In this document: in pieces, positions 45,884-58,337 of the stretch
How the letters are laid out: the number at the start of each line of letters is the position of its first letter
Position numbering within the stretch: the first letter of the stretch is position 1
Translations under genes and position numbers: made by a program
NCBI GenBank assembly: GCA_033977485.1
Contig: CM066991.1
Location: 126,995,999 to 127,059,998, forward strand
Direction of reading: 5' to 3'
DNA: 64,000 nt
Source: Hydrangea macrophylla
Taxonomy: Eukaryota; Streptophyta; Magnoliopsida; Cornales; Hydrangeaceae
Notes under the pieces: generated by a model
Databases searched by the model: none
What the model was told of the DNA's origin: nothing
Seen by the model: only the letters and a program-made list of their open reading frames with translations

Positions 45884-48800
45884 TGTAGTACCTGTAAAAT
45901 CCATACTGTTGTGTTAATATGATTTCCTATATTCCTAAGTGTGACGTTGTATATTGATTTTGTGTTTTAATATTATTTGTCATTTGAAATTTATAACAGT
46001 AGGATATATATATATATTCCATATTTGCTGTCGCATATAACTGTATGTTTCGTTGTGGTTTTATTTATCACTATGTATTGTATCACATATTCCTGGTCAC
46101 CTAATTTATTATTATAAATTATTTAATGTAATTATCGTCGCTTATTCTTGTAACCATAATTTATATATAATATTCAGACCCAATAGTTTTGTGATTTTAA
46201 TTAGGATTATAATATATAATATCGACATTTTTATTTTTAACCCCGGAACATTTAGTTAATAGTCGAACTGTTGACATTTTCGTTTAAGACCCAGTCATAT
46301 TAGACTCGGACTATAAATTATAGACCCGGACTGACTTTGCACGCATACCCATAAAATCTGTCTAGAAATTAGACTGCACGACACGTGGTCCTAGGCGACA
46401 ACTAAACTACACGTGTCCTTAGTAATGAGAATCTTATCATTAATACCTATGTACTACGCAACAAACCTATACCCATTGGTTGACTACTCTACCCAAATAA
46501 ACCCCCATAACCCACTGGACAATCCACACCACACCCCAAACGCCGGCCACTCTCCCATCTCCCCAAGATTCCCTCCATCACCCCACATCACCCCTCCCAC
46601 CCGTCCCATCACACCCCCTCATCAACCTCATTGCCACCTATAACCCCTAAGTGCCCGTTGGACACACTCCACACACCCACATTATATATGTTTATATATG
46701 CTACACACATATTATATGTATATATTATACACACACATAGACCCACACTCCAACCCATCACTGCCACTACCACCGCCAAACACCAACACATACACACGAC
46801 TATTATATATGTGTTATGTGTGTACAGTGTGTGTATATTATATAAGATGTAGTGTACATGTGTGTGTGCCTTGTATATATATATAATCTGTGTGTATATA
46901 TAATATGTGTATATGGATGCTATTATATATATGAAGGTTGAGAGAGAGAGAGGCTGGGAGAGAGATAGGAAAAACCCAAAAGGAGCACACCCCCCACCAC
47001 TCTCTGCCCACTCTCATCTCCTTTTCCAAACCCACAACCCACACCCTCTCGGACCCTCGCCGGAGCACGCACAGACCACTAGAGAGGAGAGGAAGGAGGA
47101 AGATGAGACCAAAGAACTAGAAAGAGAGAAAGCCGCGGGAGAGACCCGAGATCGACCGGAACCGAGGAAGGTAAAGCCTCACACCTCCCACTGTATTTAT
47201 ATATACACACAGAGGCTCATACACATCAACGCACACCCCCGAACAGACCTTAACTCTCCCACCATGGCCGACGACCATTGAAGCTTGTACGAGCTCGGGT
47301 TTTCGGACCGTCACCAAAACCCACAAAGTCAATGCCAAAACAATCCTAACAACTCCCTTAACACCCTCGATGAACAGCTCGAAGCTTGGGTCGCGTTTGG
47401 ACGACCTACGGTTCGATTATTCTTTTTAGGACGAACTGGTTTTTGCCCCCGTACGGATAGGCTGCTGAGAGTTAGGCTTCAAGACCTATACCGCTGGATC
47501 GGGCTCGTCGAGGCACTCGATTTTGACATAAATTTTGCGTATTTTTATTAAGATTTGAGTGAGATATGGTCATTTGAAGTTTTGTGTACAATATATATGT
47601 GTACAATATATATATACATATACGAATTTTATGTATATATACGTATATATACGCTGCTCGAAGAAGAAGAATATGTCATTGAGCTTGGGCCCTGTTTGGG
47701 TAATCAATTTGTGGGTTAGCTTATGTGTGTTAGCAAGCCTTGCTTGCCGAACAGAGCCTTGGTTATTAGATTTTAATTACTTAAATTGTTAACCCATTAG
47801 TTAATTGTTTTAAATTATAGAAAAATAGTTCAAAATGTATTATTAGTATATTTAATACATTTTGAAATATTGTTTAATAATGTTTATTATATTCTGAAAT
47901 TATTTTTATTATTTATACTTATTATTCAAATAAATAATAAAGGTTTGTTTGATTAACATAAAATATATACTAGTTATTGTTTTATGTTTTAAAAATAGTT
48001 TTATGGTATTATTAAATAGTTTTTAATATTCTAAAAAATAATTATACTTATATATGAATTATATTCTGAATACTATATATATATTATATTCTGAAAATAT
48101 ATTTTAGTATTTTTAGAGTATACTTATTATTTATTTAGTTTAAATTAATAATAAATATTAGTTTTAAGATTATAATAATTAGGTATACAATACCTAATGA
48201 GCATTTTTATTATGTAGGAAATTATATTGTTTATCCCAAGGCCTAATGACCTTGTTTTTATAAATTATTTAATTATAAACCCAAACTTTAGTATTTTGAT
48301 TAATTATAAGGAGTCGTTTGTTTATTCTTTAATTATTTTAAAGACCAAACGAATCCCGAAAAAATTATGAGAAAAATATCACTAGCCTATTTTAAGGTCT
48401 AGTATTTAATGAAAAAAATTTTAGGGACTATTTGTCTCCCTTAGATATATTATGTAATTAGTACACCATCAATCCTATTTTCTATATGGAATTATCTCCG
48501 ATAATTCATAATAAATAAACCGTAACTCAGAAAAATACGCGGTCAGTTCCCAGAGTCTTAGAATAATGTCTAGAAATATTTTCTTGAATTTGTAGACCTT
48601 TTGACACGGTTAAAAATACAGCTTACCTGTAGGACCTACACTGATATAGAAAATCCAGCCTTTTATGCGATGGACTCCGATTTGAGTATAGTCAATGGCG
48701 TTGGACTTAGAATGACACGTAGATTACTACCTTGAGGTTTATATCCTTATTTAGTAAAATTACCATTATACCTCTATCATTAACACATACGCTTCATCAC

Positions 48801-50734
48801 CGTTATTCTATTATACGTTGTAGGATTGTGACTTATCCACTGTTCGGAGAGTCCTAAGCTGGACAAGACATCCATGTGAGTGTTTCTAACCTCACTCTCA
48901 ATATGCATAATGACTGCTAGAGTATTTGTATGTATGTACCGTACATATGATGGTTATTCGATGTGCTTTGATGTTTACGTTATATATAAATTATGGAATT
49001 GATTGCTATGAGACAAACATGTTAGATATTATTATGATATATTGATAAGAAGTAAAAGAAAAGAACTATATGTGATAGTCGTGATGAATAATCGATTATG
49101 GAAAGTTAGTTTGTATATTTTATATATCAATGTTGATTATATGAGCACGTTGTCATTATTGCTTTGATAATCATATCTAAATGTGCATATGAGAATCAAG
49201 AGCACGTTAAGAGTTTCATTTATATGTCTTGATTAATGCAGTTATGTTATCAAGAATCATGTAACTGGATATCACATCATAGTGTCAGTACATGCAGTCA
49301 GTGTCAATAACTCCGGCCAAGTGAGGTCGTGAGTTCAAGTAATTGGGAGTCTTGGGAAGTGTGAGTTGATATGATTGAGATTCTTGTGTCATAAGTCATG
49401 AGTCGTTATGCTTTGAAAACTATTCAAGATGATAAAGAGATGTGATAAAGGGACAGTATGATTGAGATGCTGAATATTGTGATTGTAATAGTAAGAGAAC
49501 AGTTAGAGCTACTATTGTGCCAGTCGTCCGTGTAATTGCCGGAGATGGTACATTCGTTTGGGTTTAACATCATACTGCTTAGCAGTTAGCACTCTAATGT
49601 ACTAGTAGTCCGAGTGGGTTGTCGGAGATAGTACACACATTGTATGGGTTGCCATCGTGTTGTATATCATGCGCTAGTCAGTTACTAATGTACCGTCCTC
49701 TGCGGTGGGAATACCGTGATAATACACATGGTGTGTGGGTTGCCGCCATGCTTGCCGTTTTGCAGTTAGTATTCTGACATGCAACTCATTGGGTGGTGAT
49801 TCACCAGCGAGGGTATAGACGATCGAGCCAATTCTATCATCGTACTATTTGGATTATGAGGTCGTAAGGCGACGATGTCACTATGAAGCCGTAAGGCGAC
49901 GATGTTAAGTATGAAATGAGTATCAGAGTGCGCAGTAAAAGTGTGGTTTGTGTTGTGAAAGTAAGCTCAGAATAATTTGTCGATGTGGGTTTTATAACCC
50001 GATGTTATTGAGTTGCATTGGTTATGGGATTTTATATTCCAGGGTTTGGGTTTAGGTTCATTGAGTACACATTTACATGCATGAGCATAATAGAAATGAG
50101 AAATTGATTAGTACGAATAAGCTGTTATGATTATAAGAACCAGACAAGCATGTTATAAATTATGTTAATCCTGTTACCTAGTTAATGGTAGATGCTTGGT
50201 TAGCTGCATTACATGTTGGTTGATACCTTTGCTATGTCCGTGTGAGCGACGTCGCTCGATAATGGACTAACCGCATCCTAAGATGCAAAGTAATAACGTG
50301 AGATGAGTAATAAGTGTATGTATATTGGTGGTGAATATAGTTATGGACACCAACTCAGCTTTGTTGCAAAGATGACGACATGTTACGCTTGGACAATCCA
50401 ATGTTCAGATTTCCTTGCAGGTTGGTCAGAGAACAATTCAATCTTGGGAGTAAGATGCTAAGGAACACTGGAAGTGTAGAGCTAGATTGAAGACCAAAGA
50501 TAGCTGCCAATATCGTGTATTCATAATAGTTTGTTGTATTAGTATTGGGACCAATGTTTTGTAATCATTTTAATTGTTCAAATTAAAGTTTAAGTTATGA
50601 ATAGTTTTCTCCCCTTAACTTTCATGTTGTTTCTAGTGTTAGAGGGCAGGACGGCTTCCAATCAAGTCATTCCCTATGGGTCCAAATAGAAAATTTTAAA
50701 TTTTGCCTATTTTTGGCTACTCCGGGGCGTGATA
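45884..50734 (+). repeat. 5' LTR of the gag-only element
   Basis: Starts TGTAGTACCTGTAAAATCC, ends GGGGCGTGATA. It aligns along its whole length with the 3' LTR, with scattered substitutions and small indels. The first 1.7 kb is rich in C/A tracts and GA repeats, then AT-rich, then a GTCGTAAGGCGACGATG duplication near 49,860-49,900. No gene is recognised; proline-rich open frames in the C/A tract are not conserved coding. Confidence 0.92.
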
Positions 50735-50741
50735 GGATTTT

Positions 50742-50754
50742 TGGTATCAGAGCC
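50742..50754 (+). other. Primer-binding site of the gag-only element
   Basis: TGGTATCAGAGCC, 7 bases after the 5' LTR, complementary to the 3' end of plant initiator tRNA-Met. Confidence 0.85.
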
Positions 50755-51993
50755 TAGGTTTAGGAGTTCACCGTCTGTCCGACATTCTTAAGTTAAGAAC
50801 TGTAAGATATTCTGGAGATATTAACCAATGCTAAGATAGTTTTTAAGCAGGTAGTATTGGGAAACCAAAGTGAACCTGATGTTGAAAATAGAAAGCATAG
50901 GACCACCATGGACAGGAAGGTCATTTCCCGAGGTCTAGCCTGTATTGGTGCCACCATCAGGCACAATGCCTGTAAGAAGATAGGAAGGTTGATGTAATGT
51001 TTCTCCAGTGAGAGATCCGTACCTAAGATCGCATATCATAGAGTCCTAGCACCGCGCACGATGTCAATAGAGGTGGACGAGATTTCCCACACTGTTCATA
51101 ACCTTACGATAGTTTATTAAGAAGAATCGCAAGCCAAGATAATACCTTTTGGGATCCCCGCCAGCCCAATAGAATGTTCGAATGGAGATCGATCTAGTTG
51201 AGGAGACCTGATAGAGAATGGGATGTTGCAGTTGTATAATCCCGATTGGCCAATAGGTTGGGATAATGAATGATGGATGTCATGGATCCCAGAGGAGATT
51301 GTGACTTTAGGAGGAGTATCGCAACTAGAAGACTGAATGCCTTAGTTAGTTTCATCTTTTGATTAGTATTGTATTAGAGAGTGTAGTCCTACATTTTGGC
51401 AGAAGTATGTGTTTAGATTCTAGTAGAAATTTTATTAGGACCCCTCTTATATTATATCTTTTTTTTATTAATGAAAATCTATTTACAACCTATCTTTTAC
51501 TTTCAAAATGGATGTCTACTTATACTCGTATTATTCGCCAACCGTATGCTTTTTCTTATCTATTTCTAATTAATGAGGACATAAGATAGACCAATAAATG
51601 ATAGACAATTAGTATGTGTATCTAGTCAACCTATATGGATTAGCTGAAACAACTAGTCATATCAACCAGAAGTTAAGGCACTGACGAACATCCTGAGATG
51701 GAACTCGGAACAGTCAGCATTGCCTAGAGTCTAGAAGGAGATTAAGAATAGGAACCCTTGTCCTTTGAGTTACATAACAGATGTGACGTCTCGTAACCTT
51801 AGTCTTAGAATTAGATATGCATTAGTAGACCTTATTCATAGAACGACCCCTTATATGCTAAGATCGTACGATATGGATATGATTACCTTGCATCCGCTAT
51901 GTACTATGCATTACTTAAGAATAAGATAAGTTATGATTAACCGATTAGACACTGATTTGTATGTAGGAAACCTTGAACACCCCTACGTACACC
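50755..51993 (+). other. Untranslated leader of the gag-only element
   Basis: About 1.2 kb between primer-binding site and gag. An AT-rich 76-codon open frame at 51,359-51,589 differs in composition from its surroundings; I cannot identify it. Confidence 0.5.
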
Positions 51994-53123
51994 ATGGTCA
52001 AATCAACTCGAGCAATCCAATACGAAGCAAGTGGATCTATTGACCCAGTATCTCCCAGAATGGACCCAACCGATGTATTTGGAGCATTCCTTCGAAGGTT
52101 AGAATACGTTAGCAACAACAACAATAACGAGAATAATTATAACAATGGCAATGAAGCACCGGTACGCCAGACAGGAGTTAAGTTGCTAAAAGGATTTTGT
52201 TCTCTCCAACCAGAAACCTTCAATGGATTGGAGGGAGCACAGCAAGCTGAAAAATGGATCCGCCAGATGAATTTGATATTTGAAACGATCAATTGCAGTG
52301 ATGATGAGAAAAGACGCTTAGCTGTTTTCCAGTTAACATTCGCAGCAGCCGACTGGTGGGAATCAGATAAAGTGACCCTTGGAGAAGAAGCGATCTGAAG
52401 AATGACCTGGACGGAATTTAAAGAATTATTCCTAGAAAACTACTTTCCCCAGACTGAGAAGAATAGAAAGGAGAAAGAATTCATTGAGCTGGTCCAAGGA
52501 AACCAAACTGTGAGGGAGTACACTATACAATTCGAACGACTATCCTGATTCGCATATCACATGATCGACACGCCGGAGAAGAAAAATTGAAAGTACCACC
52601 AAGGACTTTCCCTACAACTTCAACGATCGACACTTGGTCATCTGAACCAACCATTCAAAGCCCTGGTAGGAATGGCAAACAGTTTTGAAGAAATCATTAA
52701 CCGAGAACAAGGACAATTCAAGAACCGATCACCCCGTGGAGATTTAACCAAGGACAGAAGCAGACCCCCAATCAAGAATTTCCCAGGAGCGACAAATTTC
52801 TCCAACGGAATTCAAGAAAGAGGCCAGAGAATAATCACCGTAAGTACAAAGGACATAAAGATGGCAAAAGGAAAGCCGACACAATCATAACATCAGTTCA
52901 ACGCAAAACCCGCCAACGTTGTTTCAACTGCGGAGATCGTGGACATCACTTCAACGAATGCCCAGCACCGAAACAAATCGGAGGATACGGATCACAATGC
53001 TATAAGTGTGGTGGGACGGACCACATCCGCAAGAATTGTCCGAGACAAGGAATGAACAACATCACTCAGAAGCAGTCAAAATGGAGCTACCAAACAACCA
53101 AACCATCAACTAAGACAAAATAA
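51994..53123 (+). pseudogene. Ty3/gypsy-type gag, broken by stops and a frameshift
   Basis: Starts MVKSTRAIQYEASG. It contains the retrotransposon gag core (GVKLLKGFCSLQPETFNG, AEKWIRQMNLIFE, AADWWES, FKELFLENYFP, FERLS-FAYHM). After a frame change it ends with two CCHC zinc knuckles, CFNCGDRGHHFNEC and CYKCGGTDHIRKNC, from 52920, and a TAA at 53121-53123. Gag packages the element RNA in virus-like particles. Three in-frame TGA codons (first at 52396-52398) fall where related gags usually have arginine. No protease, reverse transcriptase or integrase follows. Confidence 0.88.
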
Positions 53124-53332
53124 ACAAAATGACATCGACGACAGATAGCACAACACCTCAACATCTCAACCGTGTAATCCTGATGCTTCTGTTTCCTCAT
53201 AAGGATTGTGACCGTTTGGCATGGTATGAGAATAATAGACTCAGCTAGTAGTAATTATAGAGGCTACACAGCCATAGAATCTGATATAAGGTCAGAACTT
53301 TTGTAAGTTGGGTAAGACTAGTCGCTTCTAGA

Positions 53333-53367
53333 TTTCGGGGACGAAATCTCTTGTAAGTTGGGTAGAT
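53333..53367 (+). other. Polypurine-tract region before the 3' LTR
   Basis: ATTTCGGGGACGAAATCTCT then AAGTTGGGTAGA directly before the LTR start at 53368. Purine-rich but interrupted compared with the usual AAGGGGGGAGA of Tekay-type elements. Confidence 0.65.
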
Positions 53368-56300
53368 TATAGTACCTGTAAAATCCATACTGCTGTGTTA
53401 ATATGATTTCCTATATTACTAAGTGTGACCTTGTATATTGATTTTGTGTTTTAATATTACTTCTCATTTCAAATTTATAACAGTAGGATATATATATATA
53501 TATATATTCCATATTTGTTGTCGCATTAAAACATAACTGTATGTTTCGTTGTGGTTTTATTTATCACTATGTATTGTATCACATATTCGTGGTCACCTAA
53601 TTTATTATTATAAATTATTTAATGTAATTGTCGTCGCTTATTTTTGTAACCATAATTTATATATAATATTCAGACCCAATAGTTCAGTGCTTTTAATTAG
53701 GATTATAATATATAATATCGATATTTTTTTTAACGTAACCCGGAACATTTAGTTAATATTCGGAATATTGACATTTTCGTTTAAGACCCAGTCATATTAG
53801 ACTCGGACTATAAATTATAGACCCGGACTGACTTTGCATCCATACCCATAAAATCTGTGTAGAAATTAGACTGCACGGCACGTGGTCCTAGGCGATGACT
53901 AAACTACACGTTTCCTTAGTAATGAGAATCTTATCATTAATACCTATGTACTACCCAACAAACCTATACCCATTGGTTAACTACTCTACCCAAATAAACC
54001 CCCATAACCCGCAGGACAATCCACACCACACCCCAAACGCCGGCCACTCTCCCATCTCCCCAAGATTCCCTCCATTACCCCACATCACCCCTGCCACCCG
54101 TCCCCTCACACCCCCTCATCAACCTCACTGCCACCTACACCCCCTAAGTACCCGTTGGACACACTCCACACACCTACATTACATATGTTTATATATGATA
54201 CACACATATTATATGTATATATTATACACACACATAGACCCACACTCCAACCCATCACTGCCACTACCACCGCCAAACACCAACACACACACACACGACT
54301 ATTATATATGTGTTATGTGTGTAGAATGTGTGTATATTATCTAAGATGTAGTGTACATGTGTGTGTGCCTTGTATATATATATATAATATGTATGTGTGG
54401 ATGCTATTATATATATGAAGGCTGAGAGAGAGAGAGAAAGAAAGAAAGAAAACCCAAAAGGAGCACAAACCCCCACCACTCTCTGCCCACTCTCACCTCC
54501 TCTACCAAACCCACAATGCACACCCTCTCGGACCCTCACTGAAGCACGCACAGACCACCGGAGAGGAGATGAAGAAGGAGGAAGAGGAGACCAAAGAACT
54601 AAAGAGAGAGAAAGCCGCGGGAGAGACCCGAGACCGACCAAAACCGAGGAAGGTAAAGCCTCACACCTCCCACTATATTTATATATACACACAGAGGCTC
54701 ACACACATCAACGCACACCCCCGAACAGACCTTAGCTCTCCCACCATGGCCGACGACCATTGAAGCTCGTACGAGCTTGGGTTTTTGGACCGTTACCAAA
54801 ACCCACAAAGTCAATGCCAAAACAATCCTAACAACTCCCTTAACACCCTCGATGAACAGCTCGAAGCTTGGGTCGCGTTTGGACGACCTACGGTTCGATT
54901 ATTCTTTTTAGGATGAACTGGTTTTTGCCCCCGTACGGACAGGCTGCTGAGATTAAGGCTTCAATACCTATACCGTTGGATCGGGCTCGTCGAGGCACTC
55001 GATTTTGACATAAATTTTGTGTATTTTCATTAAGATTTGAGTGAGATATGGTCATTTGAAGTTTTGTGTACAAAACATATACATATACGAATTTTATGTA
55101 TATATACCAAAGATTCTCTAAAGAGGGCCACCTCTCTTTATAGCCTGACTGGTATATATACATATATATACGTTGCTGGAGAAAGAAGAATATGTCATTG
55201 GGCTTGGGCCCTGTTTGGGTAATCAATTTGTGGGTTAGCTTATGTGTGTTAGCAAGCCTTGCTTGCCAAACAGAGCCTTGGTTATTAGATTTTAATTACT
55301 TAAATTGTTAACCCATTAGTTAATTGTTTTAAATTATAAAAAAATAGTTCAAAATGTATCATTAGTATATTTAATACATTCTGAAATATTGTTTAATAAT
55401 GTTTATTATATTCTGAAATTATTCTTATTATTTATACTTATTATTTATTTGGGTTCAACTAAATAATAAAGGTTTGTTTGATTAACATAAAATATATACT
55501 AGTTATTGTTTTATGTTTTAAAAATAGTTTTATGGTATTATTAAACAGTTTTAAATATTCTGAAAAATAATTATACTTATATATGAATTATTTTCTGAAA
55601 TACTATATATATATATATATTATATTCTGAAAATATATTTTAGTATTTTTAGAGTATACTTTTTATTTCTTTAGTTTAAATAAATAATAAATATTAGTTT
55701 TAAGATTATAATAATTAGGTATAAAATACCTAATGACCATTTTTAATATGTAGCAAATTATATTGTTTATCCAAAGGCCTAATGACCTTGTTTTTATAAA
55801 TTATTTAATTATAAACCCAAACTTTAGTATTTTGATTAATTATAAGGAGCCGTTTGTTTATTCTTTAATTATTTTAAAGACCAAACGAATCCCGAAAAAA
55901 TTATGAGAAAAATATCACTAGCCTATTTTAAGGTCTAGTATTTAATGAAAAAGTTTTTAGGGACTATTTGTCTCCCTTAGATATATTATGTAATTAGTAC
56001 ACCATCAATCCTATTTTCTATATGGAATTATCTCCGATAATTCATAATAAATTAACCGTAGCTCAGAAAAATACGCGGTCAGTTCCCAGAGTCTTAGAAT
56101 AATGTCTAAAAATATTTCCTTGAATTTGTAGACCTTTCGACACGATTAAAAATACAACTTACATGTAGGACCTACACTGATATAGAAAATTCATCCTTTT
56201 ATGCGACGGACTCCGATTTGAGTCTAGTCAATGGAGTTGGACTTAGAATGACACGTAGATCACTACCTCGAGGTTTATATCCTCATTTGGTAAAATTACC

Positions 56301-58248
56301 ATTATACCCCTATCATTAACACATACGCTTCATCATCGTTATTCTAGTATACGTTGTAGGATTGTGACTTATCCGCTGTTCGGAGAGTCCTAAGCTGGAC
56401 AAGACATACATGTGAGTGTTTCTAACCTCACTCTCAATAAACATAATGACAACTAGAGTATTTGTATGTATGTACCTTACATATGATGGTTATTCGATGT
56501 GCTTTGATGTTTACATTATATATAAATTATGGAATTGATTCCTATGAGACAAGCATGTTAGATATTATTATGATATATTGATTAGAAGTAAAGGAAAAGA
56601 ACTATATGTGATAGTCGTGATGAATAATCGATTATGGAAAGTTAGTTTGTATATTTTATATATCAATGTTGATTATATGAGCACGTTGTTATTATTGCTT
56701 TGATAATCAAGTCTAAATGTGCAAATGTGAATAAAGAGCACGTTAAGAGTTTCATTTATATGTCTTGCTTAATGTAGTTATGTTATCAAGAATCATGTAA
56801 CTGGATATCACATCATAGTGTACGTAGACAGTGTCAATAACTCCGACCAAGTGACGTCGTGAGTTGAAGTAATTGGGAGTCTAGGGAAGTGTGAGTTGAT
56901 ATGATTGAGATTCTTGTGTCATAAGTCATGAGTTGTTATGCTTTGAAAACTATTCAAGATGATAAAGAGATGTGATAAAGGGACAGTATGATTGAGATAC
57001 TGAATATTGTGATTGTAATAGTAAGAGAACAGTTAGAGCTACTATTGTTCCAGTCGTCCGTGTAATTGCCGGAGATGGTACATGCGTTTGGGTTTAACAT
57101 CACACTGCTTAGCAGTTAGCACTCTAATGTACTAGTCGTCCGAGTGGGTTGCCGGAGATAGTACACACATTGTATGGGTTGCCATCGTGTTGTATATCAT
57201 GCGCTAGTCAGTTACTAATATACCGTCCTCTGCGGTGGGATTACCGTGATAATACACATGGTGTGTGGGTTGCCGCCATGCTTGCCATTTCGCAGTTAGT
57301 ATTCTGACGTGCAACTCGTTGGGTGGTGATTCACCAGCGAGGGTATAGATGATCGAGCCAATTCCGCCATCGTGCTATTTGGATTATGAGGTCGTAAGGC
57401 GACGATGTCACTATGAGGCCGTAAGGCGACGATGTTAAGTATGCAATGAGTATCAGAGTGCGCAGTGAAAGTGTGGTTTGTGTTGTGAAAGTAAGTTCAT
57501 AATAATTTGTCGCTGTGGGTTTTATAACCCGATGTTATTGAGTTGCATTGGTTATGGGATTTTATATTCTAGGGTTTGGGTTTGGGTTCATTGAGTACAC
57601 ATTTACATGCATGAGCATAATAGAAATGAGAAATTGATTAGTACAAATAAGCTGTTATGATTATAAGAACCAGACAAGCATGTTATAAATTATGTTAATC
57701 CTGTTACCTGGTTAATGGTAGATGCTTGGTTAGCTGCATTACATGTTGGTTGATACCTTTGTTATGTCCGTTTGAGCGACGTCACTCGATAATGGACTAA
57801 CCACATCCTAAGATACAAAGTAATAACGTGAGATTAGTAATAAGTGTATGTATATTGGTGGTGAATATAGTTATGGATGCCCAATCGGATTTGTTGCAAA
57901 GCTGATGGCATGTTATGCCTGGACAATCCAATGTCCAGATTTTCTTGCAGGTTGGTTAGAGAACAATTCAGTCTTGGGAGTAAGATGCTAAGGAACACTG
58001 GAAGTGTAGAGCTAGATTGAAGACCAAAGATAGCTGCCAACATTGTGTATTCATAATAGTTTGTTGTATTAGTATTGGATGTTTTGTAGTCATTTTAATT
58101 GTTCAGATTAAAGTTTAAGTTATGAATAGTTTTCTCCCCTTAACTTTCTTGTTGTTTCTAGTGTTAGAGGACAGGACGGCTTCCAATCAAGTCATTCCCT
58201 AAGGAAATTTTAAAATTTTCCTATTTTTGGCTACTCCGGGGCGTGACG
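53368..58248 (+). repeat. 3' LTR of the gag-only element
   Basis: Starts TATAGTACCTGTAAAATCC, ends GGGGCGTGACG, then the TATAG duplication. Compared with the 5' LTR it has a roughly 45-base unique insertion near 55,106-55,152 (containing TAAAGAGGGCCACCTCTC) and scattered substitutions. Confidence 0.92.
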
Positions 58249-58253
58249 TATAG

Positions 58254-58325
58254 ATTTCACAAAAAAAAATTCAGTACCAACTTATACGCACTGTCAACGG
58301 ATTTTGGGAATACAGTTTCCTAATA
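58254..58325 (+). repeat. Right remnant of the copia 5' LTR
   Basis: Last 72 bases of the LTR that begins at 44,702, ending TTTCCTAATA just before the primer-binding site. It shows that the gag-only element landed near the LTR's 3' end. Confidence 0.8.
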
Positions 58326-58326
58326 G

Positions 58327-58337
58327 TGGTATCAGAG
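58327..58337 (+). other. Primer-binding site of the copia element
   Basis: TGGTATCAGAG, two bases after the LTR end, initiator tRNA-Met type. Confidence 0.85.

Larger units (their letters stand above)
45884..58248 (+). mobile_element. Gag-only LTR element (TR-GAG-like), 12.4 kb
   Basis: Two long LTRs (4,851 and 4,881 bp) flank a 2.6-kb interior holding a primer-binding site, a gag with two zinc knuckles and a polypurine-like end, with no pol. It is bounded by a perfect 5-bp duplication TATAG at 45879-45883 and 58249-58253. The terminal dinucleotides have drifted (TG to TA at 53368; CA to TA at 50734 and to CG at 58248). The end of the interior, ATTTCGGGGACGAAAT, matches the region before the 3' LTR of Del/Tekay-type chromoviruses (Ty3/gypsy), suggesting that lineage supplies its enzymes. 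It inserted into the LTR of the copia element. Confidence 0.9.

Noticed and set aside
46413..46643. Proline/threonine-rich open frames repeated in both LTRs (also near 53,895-54,344)
   Set aside because: They are present twice only because the LTR is duplicated. The frames differ between copies, and the composition follows the C/A-rich DNA.
47691..47765. GGGCCCTGTTTGGGTAATC...CCGAACAGAGCC read as a small DNA transposon in the LTR
   Set aside because: It is present in both LTRs at the same place and no target duplication is seen, so it is treated as LTR sequence.
51359..51589. AT-rich open frame in the gag-only element leader, considered as an organellar insertion
   Set aside because: I could not match it to any organelle gene I know, and it has no domain. 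It is left as leader sequence.
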